Program-made: the position numbers and the translations under genes
The notes under the pieces: generated by a model
The model's database searches: none
Told to the model about the DNA's origin: nothing
The model's input: only the letters and a program-made list of their open reading frames with translations
In this document: piece by piece, positions 1 through 8,542 of the stretch
How the letters are laid out: each line of letters opens with the position of its first letter
Numbering within the stretch: the stretch's first letter is position 1
From: Alteromonas_E sp965248545
GTDB lineage: Bacteria > Pseudomonadota > Gammaproteobacteria > Enterobacterales > Alteromonadaceae
Length of the DNA stretch: 64,000 nucleotides
Assembly (NCBI GenBank): GCA_965248545.1
Contig: OZ252110.1
Span: 434,001 to 498,000 of the forward strand
Reading direction: 5' to 3'

Positions 1-735
1 GGCTATCCGCGAAGTGGCACATCACTTCTTTACAATATGTTATCTACAAGCTTGTCGAGAAGTTTTTTATTTACCACATTTGAAAAGTACTTTATTTATC
101 TAATCCACAAATTTGGCAACATCGCATCAAAGGCGCCACTGGATATTAACCATTTACACTCTGTTGATGAACTCAATGTAAACAACAAAAAATTGGTTAT
201 TATTGTTGTGATCAGAGATATAAGAGATGTAATCACTTCAAAACACCCAATCTTTGATAAAGAATTTTTTATTGGACATGACTATAGTTACTGGCCAGAA
301 GGTCCTAACTTTGAGCGATGGAACAAAAACGGAACAGGGGTTATCGAAATCACTGAACGTATGAAAGAACTGAAATTGAGAAAAGATGTTGCGTTTGTCA
401 AATATGAAGAATTGGTTAGAAACCCCGACGAAATTCAGCAGTTTCTGCAAAAAAAGTTTTCACTTAAATTTGAATCAAAATTCTCGGACTATCACACCAA
501 ACAAGAAAAGTTGGCATACAAATACGAAGGGCGTCATAAAGCTAATAACGAAAACCTTGTGTTGGAAGGCAAGAAAATCGTAAATAAGAAATCCAGATGG
601 AAGTCTCGTGAGTTCGACGAGAGAATCATTATGCAGTTTACTGAATGCCCAGAACTTTTTAATATTCTGATTGATTTTGGATACGAAGAAGACAAGCTTT
701 GGTTTAAAGAATATGAAGTCAGTGAGGAGTTATAG
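1..735 (+). CDS. Sulfotransferase family protein (5' end outside window)
   Basis: Likely transfers sulfate from PAPS to a glycan hydroxyl or amine. The reading frame is open to base 1: codons before the first in-window ATG (37) read GYPRSGTSLLYN, the 5'-phosphosulfate-binding loop of sulfotransferases, so ATG 37 is not the true start and the gene begins upstream. A second typical motif, IRDIRDVITSKH, matches the 3'-phosphate-binding Arg/Ser segment. The C-terminal part is rich in Lys/Glu, as in soluble members. It lies at the left edge of the EPS locus; a second sulfotransferase is at 18078, so a sulfated polysaccharide is a reasonable inference. Substrate unknown. Confidence 0.85.
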   Translation, partial: GYPRSGTSLLYNMLSTSLSRSFLFTTFEKYFIYLIHKFGNIASKAPLDINHLHSVDELNVNNKKLVIIVVIRDIRDVITSKHPIFDKEFFIGHDYSYWPEGPNFERWNKNGTGVIEITERMKELKLRKDVAFVKYEELVRNPDEIQQFLQKKFSLKFESKFSDYHTKQEKLAYKYEGRHKANNENLVLEGKKIVNKKSRWKSREFDERIIMQFTECPELFNILIDFGYEEDKLWFKEYEVSEEL

Positions 736-1114
736 GGTGACTTCTAATAGACAGGAATGAAAATTGCGAGTTGATTTGCAACATAGCTGTATTTTGTAAA
801 CTTGGAAGGAGTGTAATACGTTGCGGCGATAGTCATTCAAGCGCGTTTGGCTCATTATTTTTTTACAGTCGAGCGAAAAGTTGATTGGAGGCTCAACAGT
901 AATTCCGTAAAAAGTGCTTTCCTCAGTAAGGTCTTGTATGTGGGCCTCTGCGAGAACTAGCAATTAGTTTCGTTTTCACAAAATGTAAATCGACAATTCC
1001 ATAGAAATACATTAACGTTATTATCTTCAACAGTTAATCTTTAGACTCTAATCACCAATAATAACTGAAGAGCTGTCTAGCAGGTGGATTATGAGTGCCA
1101 AGGAAACGCAGAGC
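736..1114. other. Intergenic stretch without a convincing gene
   Basis: AT-rich spacer between the sulfotransferase and the octamer repeat. Only short open frames occur. One + frame near 829-890 encodes a short GDSH-containing peptide, and a neighbouring frame stays open to about 960, which could be debris of a decayed gene, but no full domain can be read. No clear hairpin terminator follows the sulfotransferase stop. Confidence 0.5.
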
Positions 1115-1200
1115 TTGTAGTGTTGTAGTGTTGTAGTGTTGTAGTGTTGTAGTGTTGTAGTGTTGTAGTGTTGTAGTGTTGTAGTGTTGTAGTGTTGTAG
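1115..1200 (+). repeat. 8-bp tandem repeat (TGTTGTAG x10 plus partial copy)
   Basis: Ten perfect head-to-tail copies of TGTTGTAG occupy 1121-1200, preceded by a partial TTGTAG at 1115-1120. The array ends 22 bases before the ATG of the GT32 gene at 1223. Each unit carries TAG and 8 is not divisible by 3, so all three forward frames are closed and the array cannot be translated on the + strand. Copy-number change would shift spacing in the promoter or leader of the downstream gene by 8 bp steps. Perfect copies suggest recent slippage. Confidence 0.97.
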
Positions 1201-1222
1201 AAAATTACAAATTAGCTATTTT

Positions 1223-2038
1223 ATGAATGGAACTTTTATTATGGTTAATAATGTTAAATTTACGGTCTCCTCAGTCATTCCCCGTATTATATGGCAAACA
1301 GCAAAAACAAAAGATTTGCCCGATGGTATGGCAAAAGCGTCTCACAGCTGGCGTAACAACAATAAAGAGTTTCAATATTCTTTACATGACGATGCAGAAT
1401 GTATAGATTTTTTAAGAAACGTTTACCCTCCTGAAGTTTTAGAAACTTATTTCAAACTCCCCTCAGGGGCGTTCAGAGCCGATTTCTGGCGATACTGTCG
1501 GCTTTATGTTTCAGGCGGTGTGTATGCGGATATTGACACCGTCTGTTGCAGACCCTTAAGGTCGTATATCAAGGAGCGCGATCAATTCGTTGTACCTGTC
1601 GGGGCGTTAGACAAGCGGTATTTGTTTAACGGCTTTATAGCTTGCACTCCAGGACATCCAATCCTCAAACGTATTATTGAAAGTATTTGTTGTAACATTA
1701 GCTCTCTCCAAGAAAGTAAGGTTGGAACTGAGGAGAAAATTTTCGAAAAGCACTTTTTGTCAGGGAGAAAGCTAGATGAAGCAGCTTTATTGAAAGCTAA
1801 ATGCTTCTCGCTTGTTGGACCACTCGGTTTGGGTAAGATTGTTAACACTGTTCTAGACAGACCCATTTTAGAACCTTTCCAAACAGGCTACACTGACATA
1901 AAAGGTGCTATCAGAGTTTTAAGTTTTTCGAAACGGCGTGGAATAACTGTAGGTTTAAGGCGCGTGATAAAACCTAAATATGACGGATACATAAGTGATT
2001 CTTCCAGCCTTGGCGTCAAGCACTGGTTAAGTGACTGA
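1223..2038 (+). CDS. GT32-family glycosyltransferase (OCH1/capsular sugar transferase type)
   Basis: Predicted retaining glycosyltransferase adding a sugar to the EPS repeat unit in the cytoplasm. The N-terminus has the family signature IPRIIWQT, followed by a FRADFWRYCRLYVSGGVYAD block and the metal-binding DXD as D-I-D in YADIDTVC. Length (271 aa) fits bacterial GT32 enzymes. The start at 1223 has no clear ribosome site; ATG 1241 has GGA at suitable spacing and is an alternative. The gene is monocistronic by layout, facing a convergent gene at 2152, and has the octamer repeat directly upstream, so its expression may be phase variable. Donor and acceptor unknown. Confidence 0.85.
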   Translation: MNGTFIMVNNVKFTVSSVIPRIIWQTAKTKDLPDGMAKASHSWRNNNKEFQYSLHDDAECIDFLRNVYPPEVLETYFKLPSGAFRADFWRYCRLYVSGGVYADIDTVCCRPLRSYIKERDQFVVPVGALDKRYLFNGFIACTPGHPILKRIIESICCNISSLQESKVGTEEKIFEKHFLSGRKLDEAALLKAKCFSLVGPLGLGKIVNTVLDRPILEPFQTGYTDIKGAIRVLSFSKRRGITVGLRRVIKPKYDGYISDSSSLGVKHWLSD

Positions 2039-2151
2039 GGCCATAGGATTCAGTACTGTCGAATGTTGGCGAAACTTTAAGCCATCATATACATGTACCG
2101 GGATTTCGTTAACCCCAAGGTTTGTCAGATTGAAGATGAATGAAAGAGGTA

Positions 2152-3120
2152 TTATTTCTTTCGCGCCTTTGCAATGTTGAGTTTTAAACATGACTCAACC
2201 AAAGATTTACAAATCCCCCATTGTCTAGCGGTGATATATATCCAGTCTACAAAATAGATTCCCAAAAGGTCCAATACCCTAGCGGGTTTGTGCTTTGAAC
2301 GAATGATTCTTTTTATGGAAAAAATAGCAGGGATAACCACCAGTCCGAAGCCACTCAAATACGGCATGTAAGAATTTTTGTCGCTCACGATAAAAGTAAT
2401 AAATGCAGTCGCATGTAAACCTATTAAACAAAACGAAAGCTGAGTAATAGCAGTAAAAAAGTTTTGTGCATAACTAGACGATTGCCACACTTGCCGCCGC
2501 CAAAAGCCAAGAAAACTGTTTGGAAATCCCAAATGAACAACACTCAATTCAGGCTTAACTGCATAGCCTTCTAAGCTATTAATTTTCCTCGAATAATCTT
2601 CATCTTCTCCAGCAGTAAGTTCTTCTGAAAAGCCACCGACAGTATCAAATGCGGCTCTATTCGTGATCAAACAACCGCCTATCAGGGTGGTGTATAAAAC
2701 AGTATTCTCGCTGGAATCTAGAATCCAATACTTCTCAAAAAAAGAAGGATCACTTCTCAATAAATATTGGCCCCCAACTGCATCCTTTCCAGATTCCTCT
2801 AGTAAGCCAACACACCTTACAACCCAATCCTTATCTACGACGCAGTCTGAATCCAAAAATATCAAAATCTCACCCGATGTGATTTTTACGCCGTCATTGC
2901 GAACCCCCCCAACATATTTTGCTGAACTGGATATTATTTTCACCGAATCATAATTAGATGCGATTTGTGTAGTAGCGTCCGTTGACTCATTGTCTACGAC
3001 TACAATCTCCACCTGACTGATAAGGTCGTTATAATGTTGATTTGTAATTGCTTTTAGGCACTCATCAATGTATCGCTCTTCATTGAAAGCTGGAATTATT
3101 ATAGAGACGCTGTATTGGGC
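2152..3120 (-). CDS. GT2-family glycosyltransferase with C-terminal membrane segments
   Basis: Inverting family 2 transferase. The GT-A fold shows SIIIPAFNEERYIDECL near the N-terminus, VVVDNESTDAT, the donor/metal motif FLDSDCVVD, and GEDEDYSRK as the acceptor-side ED motif. Hydrophobic segments in the last 100 residues suggest membrane association. I chose ATG 3120, preceded by GAAG, over an in-frame TTG at 3153 that would add 11 residues. It is the last gene of a minus-strand operon starting at 8032 (GT4, phosphatase, AsnB-like, CapK-like, GT2), 133 bp after the CapK-like gene. Sugar specificity cannot be read. Confidence 0.85.
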   Translation of the reverse strand, partial: AQYSVSIIIPAFNEERYIDECLKAITNQHYNDLISQVEIVVVDNESTDATTQIASNYDSVKIISSSAKYVGGVRNDGVKITSGEILIFLDSDCVVDKDWVVRCVGLLEESGKDAVGGQYLLRSDPSFFEKYWILDSSENTVLYTTLIGGCLITNRAAFDTVGGFSEELTAGEDEDYSRKINSLEGYAVKPELSVVHLGFPNSFLGFWRRQVWQSSSYAQNFFTAITQLSFCLIGLHATAFITFIVSDKNSYMPYLSGFGLVVIPAIFSIKRIIRSKHKPARVLDLLGIYFVDWIYITARQWGICKSLVESCLKLNIAKARKK

Positions 3121-3253
3121 CATCGGTTTTTCTTCAGGTTTCGTGTAAGTCAAAGACTGTTTTCCGACCTATTTTAGAGGTAATGGGAATCTTCATATGA
3201 ACATCATAAGTGCTCATGAGCCACAGAAAGGGTAAACTAATACAGTGAAATTA

Positions 3254-4540
3254 CTATAAAAAACTCTCAAAATACTGCTGTTTTTTGACTTGTTGCTCAA
3301 ACTTCGAGGTATAGCGGAGTGTGTAGTCAAGATCATCACCAAAATATTTCTTCATTTCAGTGGAAATGAGAGCTTGCCACAAATCATTTGATTCACCTTC
3401 GAGTGTAATGAGCACTTCACCGCGTTTATCTTGGCGAGCTTTATAATTAATTAACACGCCGGTTTCGATCGCGATATTCTTAAAAACATAGTAAAACGTT
3501 AGTGCCGGATACTCTTGCTGCTTACCTTTAATACTCGAGCCTTTCCGCCCCATAATATCCTTAATAACTGGATGCGATCGCCCACACTCACACGGTTCTT
3601 CTGATAATGTGACGCAATCTCCCAAACGATAGCGAATAATGGGAAAAGACAAGGAGGCGAGATTCGTAATTATGATTTCATTGTTTTCGTCGGTTTCGAC
3701 AATGACACTTTCCATATTTATGTGCATGCGCCCTTCAGGGCATTCGAAGGCAATAAGTCCAGCCTCTGCTGCACCATACTCACTAATCATTTTGCGCCCA
3801 AATGCTTGCCTAACGGCAGGCTGATAAGCCTCCAGGATCATTTCGGATGTTCCTTTAACCATCTTTAAACTATCAACGCGCAGCCCTAATTGGTTTACTT
3901 TTTTTGCGACTTGATAAATCATCGATGAGTAACCGGAAAGATATCGAGCACCGTTCAAATTTCGGGCGAATTCAGATATGGAAGTGTCATCATAACGAAA
4001 AATCCTTGACCTATTCTGAAGCCAATCAAGTAGACGTATTTTCCAAGAGCGTTTGCGATCCAGATTATATCCCCAGAAATATCCATTCTTGTCCCAGACG
4101 TTTACTCCATACCAATCGTAATTACGCATCACATTCGCTCTGTTCTGAGAGTCCCACTCTTCATTACGATAGAATTCAAGAGCCTCCCCACTAGTACCGG
4201 ATGTTTCCGCTAACATCCGCTTTTTGAACGGAAAGGTCGTGTGAATTCGATGATTTTCTGTTATTAGCGTTTGTTTTGATATAGTTGGTATGCGCTTTAA
4301 ATCTTCCAAAGTCTGGATATCGCGAGGGTGAAGATTGAGGCTATCAAATAGGTCTCTGTAATACTCGCAGTAATCATATGCAAGCTGCAAGAGCTTGCGC
4401 AACTTGTTTAATTGGAGAGCTTGTAAGTCCGACAGACTGAGTGATTCTTGTTTTTTCAGCTCGTCATAAATGCGCTTCAGTGAAGGGTTTCTCATCCGCG
4501 CACCAAGCCAGAAAACTACTTTTGCAAACGAAAAAGTCAT
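3254..4540 (-). CDS. PaaK/CapK-type adenylate-forming enzyme
   Basis: Member of the phenylacetate-CoA ligase / CapK branch of AMP-forming enzymes, which activate a carboxylate with ATP. The ATP-binding loop AETSGTSGEA lies at about residues 111-120 and a C-terminal domain with YRLGDCVTL (the usual YRTGD region) follows. The length of 428 aa is typical. Its ATG overlaps the stop of the upstream AsnB-like gene in an ATGA, indicating translational coupling. CapK-like proteins are common in capsule and EPS clusters. I infer it activates an acyl or amino-acid group to be attached to the polymer; the acid is unknown. Confidence 0.85.
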   Translation of the reverse strand: MTFSFAKVVFWLGARMRNPSLKRIYDELKKQESLSLSDLQALQLNKLRKLLQLAYDYCEYYRDLFDSLNLHPRDIQTLEDLKRIPTISKQTLITENHRIHTTFPFKKRMLAETSGTSGEALEFYRNEEWDSQNRANVMRNYDWYGVNVWDKNGYFWGYNLDRKRSWKIRLLDWLQNRSRIFRYDDTSISEFARNLNGARYLSGYSSMIYQVAKKVNQLGLRVDSLKMVKGTSEMILEAYQPAVRQAFGRKMISEYGAAEAGLIAFECPEGRMHINMESVIVETDENNEIIITNLASLSFPIIRYRLGDCVTLSEEPCECGRSHPVIKDIMGRKGSSIKGKQQEYPALTFYYVFKNIAIETGVLINYKARQDKRGEVLITLEGESNDLWQALISTEMKKYFGDDLDYTLRYTSKFEQQVKKQQYFESFL

Positions 4541-6294
4541 GTTTTATGGTCCCAGTATTCGGTCGGGTGAAGCTTGTAGTCTATGGTTACCATTTTGGTT
4601 AACATGTCTAACATAGAATAAGCGTCACCATTGTTTTGCCCGTAACGTTCGATAACCTTGTGCATTTCGTCTTTATTCCACATATCATCGACCAACATGT
4701 CCACATACTCATGAAATGATGATTGTTGATGCAAAAATTGGAAGTTGTTCCACCCCAGACCTTTAACCGTTTGGCCGGTAACTTTAGTAGCCACTTTTTC
4801 ACCCAGTATTCTCACTAGGCGACTAGATTCTTGAAGCAGTATGGGCCTTCCAGCATTCACCAATGTAGCGGCCATAGGTAACGAGCACAATGCTTTATGC
4901 TGCTGTTTCACAATGAACTGACTGACTTTATAGTTAACCCTGTGCCGATACTTGAGTGTCAATACCCGTTTTGCCAATATCGAATCCACATATGGATGAT
5001 GATACCCCAAAGATGTTGCAGCAGCCTTGGTTTGCAAGACAAAGAATTGGCGATGCGCATGTGCTAACTTGAAGCGCTCGCAAAGCTCTTGTAAACCGTT
5101 TGTACCCGTTTGCACATAACCAGACAAACATTTAGTAGTATCAGCTGTAAATTGCTTTTGTAACGCCTCATAATCGACGCTTTCTTTCCAACACCATGGA
5201 TGAGTCTTAAAGGCTTCACTTAATAGGGGAGATAAGACTGACACTGCTTGTTCATTTGAAACATTATCATATACTCCAGGGCGGACCATCGAGTTAAACA
5301 GCAGCTTAAGCTTGTTAAAACCTCCGGATAAACTATTAATCCCATAATGCCCCGACAAATGCTCAACAAATAAGCCGGCACTTAACGGTGCACTGACATG
5401 GCTCGAGAGGTATTGGCTTGCATGGAACCAGTGTGGAAACAATGCAAACCCTAGTTCTCGCAGCATTCTTTGAGCGGTTTCCGCGCCAAAATTGGTCGCC
5501 TCTAAAGGATTAAACGTCATGTTGGTCTGCAGCGGTGCGCCTAGCTTGAATGCGATTTGAACTTCTCTACTTTTAAGCTCGCCATGAGTGTAAGTACCGA
5601 CAATTCGCTCTCTGTTTGAAGACAATAGGACTCGTGAATCCCACCCCGCTGATAACATAAGATGCGATTCAGGCGAGCGCATTAGAACGTCATACAAACG
5701 CTCATTTATGTCTTCCAGGCCTTGGGAAACATCACAAGCCCCATCAGACTGCCACTCTGGAGCCGTATCCTGTGTAACCTCTCCATTGTGAAACGTAACC
5801 GTTTGAAGTGGGCAAGTTTGTTTGACACCCTTTAAAAGCGTTTTCTCACCTACGCTGAACGCACCCGCCAGAAATGTATAAATACCAGACCAATCTTTGT
5901 CGAATTTACCATATCGAGTAAAGTTTTCGATTCGATTTGAAATCCAAAATTGACCGTTGTACGCAGCGTAGAAAAACGTTTCACTTCCCATGAAGTCGCA
6001 ATGAATCGTCGCCGTATTGCGTTGTACACAAAAATTAAAGAGAGCACCAGTGTGGGTACGCGGATTCCATTCTGCAGAATCTAAGGTGAAATCTTCGAAC
6101 GCATCGTGTAAGTGTCTATCGCCCACATACACACTAAAACTGTCGACATCAGGTTTGAATAGTGTGTTTTTGCATCCTTTATCAAAGTAGATAGATGCTG
6201 ACCCACACTGGTGCTCGCACTCAAAGCCCTTAATGTCAGCATGCGTACTTACAGCCGATTGAATAATTACTAGAAAGCCCTTGTTATCTCTCAT
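4537..6294 (-). CDS. Asparagine-synthase-like protein with degenerate glutaminase domain
   Basis: The C-terminal half is an asparagine-synthase ATP-pyrophosphatase domain; the PP-loop reads LSAGWDSR at residues 214-221 (usual form SGGxDS). The N-terminal half resembles the class II glutamine amidotransferase fold (DFMGSETFFYA, then FWISNRIENF), but the protein starts MRDN and lacks the catalytic Cys at position 2, so it probably does not hydrolyse glutamine itself. It may use free ammonia or another amine to form an amide. It is translationally coupled to the adenylating enzyme downstream and follows the phosphatase by 28 bp. The XrtA-associated AsnB family is a relative, but that assignment needs a profile search. 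Confidence 0.8.
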   Translation of the reverse strand: MRDNKGFLVIIQSAVSTHADIKGFECEHQCGSASIYFDKGCKNTLFKPDVDSFSVYVGDRHLHDAFEDFTLDSAEWNPRTHTGALFNFCVQRNTATIHCDFMGSETFFYAAYNGQFWISNRIENFTRYGKFDKDWSGIYTFLAGAFSVGEKTLLKGVKQTCPLQTVTFHNGEVTQDTAPEWQSDGACDVSQGLEDINERLYDVLMRSPESHLMLSAGWDSRVLLSSNRERIVGTYTHGELKSREVQIAFKLGAPLQTNMTFNPLEATNFGAETAQRMLRELGFALFPHWFHASQYLSSHVSAPLSAGLFVEHLSGHYGINSLSGGFNKLKLLFNSMVRPGVYDNVSNEQAVSVLSPLLSEAFKTHPWCWKESVDYEALQKQFTADTTKCLSGYVQTGTNGLQELCERFKLAHAHRQFFVLQTKAAATSLGYHHPYVDSILAKRVLTLKYRHRVNYKVSQFIVKQQHKALCSLPMAATLVNAGRPILLQESSRLVRILGEKVATKVTGQTVKGLGWNNFQFLHQQSSFHEYVDMLVDDMWNKDEMHKVIERYGQNNGDAYSMLDMLTKMVTIDYKLHPTEYWDHKT

Positions 6295-6322
6295 TTATGA
6301 CTTTTCCTCACTATTAGATTAT

Positions 6323-6901
6323 TCATTCGTCACCACTTTTGTTCAGCATTACAGCCTTGTCAGATTCTATTAGGGCGCATGTTGCATCCGCGATATTCTT
6401 TAAACATTTGTCAAAAAAGAACTGATTGGTGTTGTACGGATCGTGCAAATACACTGTTTTCATCTTTGAGACTAAACCAATTAATAGTTTTTGAGTGTTT
6501 GGGAACAAACGCTCAAGCTCTGCCAAGTGTTTTGGCTCCATTACTATGAGTAGGTCTTTCTTCTGAGCTTGGTACGCAGCAATATTTTGAGAGCGATGGG
6601 AGGCAATCTCAACCCCAGTCCTATGGGCATAGTCAAGGGTCTTCTTAAACGCTTCATCGCCGCCTCGACAGTGCAAACCAAATGACACTGTCGCAAAACC
6701 TAATTTGCGGCTAACCGCTTCACCAAATGGACTACGACAGATATTACCACTACAAATAAAGACTAGACGGTCAAAGGACTCTAGCCTCGATGGAGAGGCA
6801 TTCCTATAAGCCCCAAAAAAATAGGCTAGGTCGTACCGTACACGACGCAGAAGTCCTAATTTTGACCCGAATTCGTTAGCGATCCAATCAGAAATCAACA
6901 C
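6323..6901 (-). CDS. Low-molecular-weight protein tyrosine phosphatase family
   Basis: The active-site loop is FICSGNICRSPFG, giving the CX5R signature with Cys50 and Arg56, and a later HDPY supplies the general-acid Asp. About 40 residues precede the usual start of the fold. It begins at GTG 6901, directly abutting the TAA of the upstream GT4. By analogy with Wzb/Wzc pairs, it probably dephosphorylates the tyrosine-rich tail of the EPS autokinase at 36944, although it sits about 30 kb away in another operon. The N-terminal extension has no recognisable domain. Confidence 0.88.
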   Translation of the reverse strand: MLISDWIANEFGSKLGLLRRVRYDLAYFFGAYRNASPSRLESFDRLVFICSGNICRSPFGEAVSRKLGFATVSFGLHCRGGDEAFKKTLDYAHRTGVEIASHRSQNIAAYQAQKKDLLIVMEPKHLAELERLFPNTQKLLIGLVSKMKTVYLHDPYNTNQFFFDKCLKNIADATCALIESDKAVMLNKSGDE

Positions 6902-8032
6902 TTAAACTCCCTTCATTTTTAGTTCGTTGTATAAATCGCCGTAGGCTTTAACCATGGTCGCAGACGAAAATGCGCTCGTTGCGCGTTCAATAGCATGCGC
7001 ATTGGACTCAAGCGACTCAGGAACATTATTGATAATGTCACTGATTGCCGAGCTTATGGCGTGATGTTCAACATCTATTAAAGTGCCTTGTGTCACGTCT
7101 TCAATTATTTCCTCTGGCCCACCGCACCGGGTTGCGATCACAGGTAAACCAGTAGCCAAAGCTTCTATAGTACTGATAGAAAAGCCTTCTGCGTCAGACG
7201 TCAAAAGGAATACATCCAAACCATTCAGGTATTCAGGAGTATCTTCGACGAAACCAATGAAACTGACATTCTTGATATTGTGCTTAGCGATAAAGGCGTC
7301 CAGTTCAAGTTGTAATTTTGATTTTGGGTCACCTGCAATTACAACATGGAATTTATGTTGCAATGAGCCTAAATCATTTATTGCCTCAAGCAACAAGTCA
7401 TAACGTTTAGACTTGCGGATATTGCCCAAAGTACCAAACAGCACGGCGTCATCGTTTATGCCGAGTCGTTGCCGCAGTTCGCTGTGCTTCCGCTGACCAT
7501 AGAGAGTCGTATCCACCCCGTTATAAATAACTTTTGTACGTTCTGGAATGAGTAAGTTTTGTGTCGCAATCTTTTTTGCAAGGGAATTGCTTACCGCAAC
7601 AAAACAAGAGATTCCTTTTCGCATGAACCACAGTTTCAAACGTTTAAAACGCTCAGTTGGAGACACATCCACCATACCATGATAGGTGGCCACCACAGGT
7701 GTTCGGGTAAACATACCGACGATAGCAGCATAAACATTAGAACCAAGTAAGTGGGATTGAATTACATCGACTTTTTGCCTGTATATAATACGTGCCAGAC
7801 GCACCAGGAAGCCCACATTAAAGCTCCCTTTCGAATCAATAATGATCGGCTCAACGCCTATGTTTCGAAGTTCCTTGGCGACATAGCCCTCACCTCGAAT
7901 AACCGCGACAGAACGAGTGTTTTGGTCATTAAAGTGTCCGGCTAAACGAATAAATACGTCCTCAGCCCCACCAGGGCCTGTGGTGTCAATCAAGTGTAGG
8001 ATTATTTGTTTATCAGTTTTTTTCTGAGGCAT
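6902..8032 (-). CDS. GT4-family glycosyltransferase
   Basis: Retaining GT-B glycosyltransferase. The N-terminal domain starts with LIDTTGPGGAEDVFIRLA, the acceptor-side glycine-rich loop. The C-terminal domain has FGTLGNIRKSKRYD and the nucleotide-sugar site around DAEGFSISTIEALATGLPVI, containing the EX7E-type glutamates. It is the first gene of the five-gene minus operon that continues with the phosphatase at 6901. The ATG at 8032 opens onto a 510-bp divergent spacer, where the operon promoter must lie. It probably adds one sugar to the lipid-linked repeat unit. Confidence 0.88.
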   Translation of the reverse strand: MPQKKTDKQIILHLIDTTGPGGAEDVFIRLAGHFNDQNTRSVAVIRGEGYVAKELRNIGVEPIIIDSKGSFNVGFLVRLARIIYRQKVDVIQSHLLGSNVYAAIVGMFTRTPVVATYHGMVDVSPTERFKRLKLWFMRKGISCFVAVSNSLAKKIATQNLLIPERTKVIYNGVDTTLYGQRKHSELRQRLGINDDAVLFGTLGNIRKSKRYDLLLEAINDLGSLQHKFHVVIAGDPKSKLQLELDAFIAKHNIKNVSFIGFVEDTPEYLNGLDVFLLTSDAEGFSISTIEALATGLPVIATRCGGPEEIIEDVTQGTLIDVEHHAISSAISDIINNVPESLESNAHAIERATSAFSSATMVKAYGDLYNELKMKGV

Positions 8033-8542
8033 GATGCCTTCGCTTTGAAATTACTTGTATATCAATATAAACAAAAGGATAACAAGCAATATGTTTGCTG
8101 CCTACTAGACATTTATAGTTAGTCATTAAAAAGCGTTCTAAATACCAAACCGGCTTTTGTTATCACTGCGCGGTTGTTAATCATAGTGAGACTCGCACCA
8201 TTAAGCTTCCAACTGAGTGCAAGTAAAGCTAAGTATTCAATGAAAAAGACGAAAATAGCTATCAGAAAAAATACCTAGCCTCAGAATCCCCTTATGTGCA
8301 AATTCAAAAAAAGTGTATTGTGGTCTGCGGTTACATTGAATAGTATTCACTGTAGCGAGGAACATACAGTTCTATCTTGGCGGGATGTTACGTTGCAATT
8401 GTAGCGCCGTCTCCCCCTCGGTATTTGTTGGGAGTTCTTCATTGTAAAGGAAGTAACGGTTATTAGATTACTATTCTGAGGGAGATGTTTTCACTTTTAT
8501 TCGTACTGAGAGACATGAATGAAAGTTTGAGAAGATATATAG
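8033..8542. other. Divergent intergenic region between two EPS operons
   Basis: About 510 bp of AT-rich DNA separates the minus operon starting at 8032 from the plus operon starting at 8543. Both promoters must lie here. I see no open frame with coding character, no RfaH ops element (GGCGGTAG) and no clear sigma-54 -24/-12 box. A GAGAAG ribosome site precedes ATG 8543. Confidence 0.5.

Noticed and set aside
829..960. Possible decayed gene with a GDSH motif near 835 and an adjacent open frame on the + strand
   Set aside because: Two short frames only; no start, no domain of useful length, and GDSH alone is too short to claim an SGNH-hydrolase relic.
730..963. A 77-codon minus-strand frame after the sulfotransferase
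   Set aside because: No motif, no ribosome site, and composition like the surrounding spacer.
1115..1200. CRISPR-like array
   Set aside because: Units are 8 bp with no spacers; it is a simple tandem repeat.
8033..8542. RfaH/JUMPstart element in front of the EPS operons
   Set aside because: No GGCGGTAG core found on either strand in this spacer.
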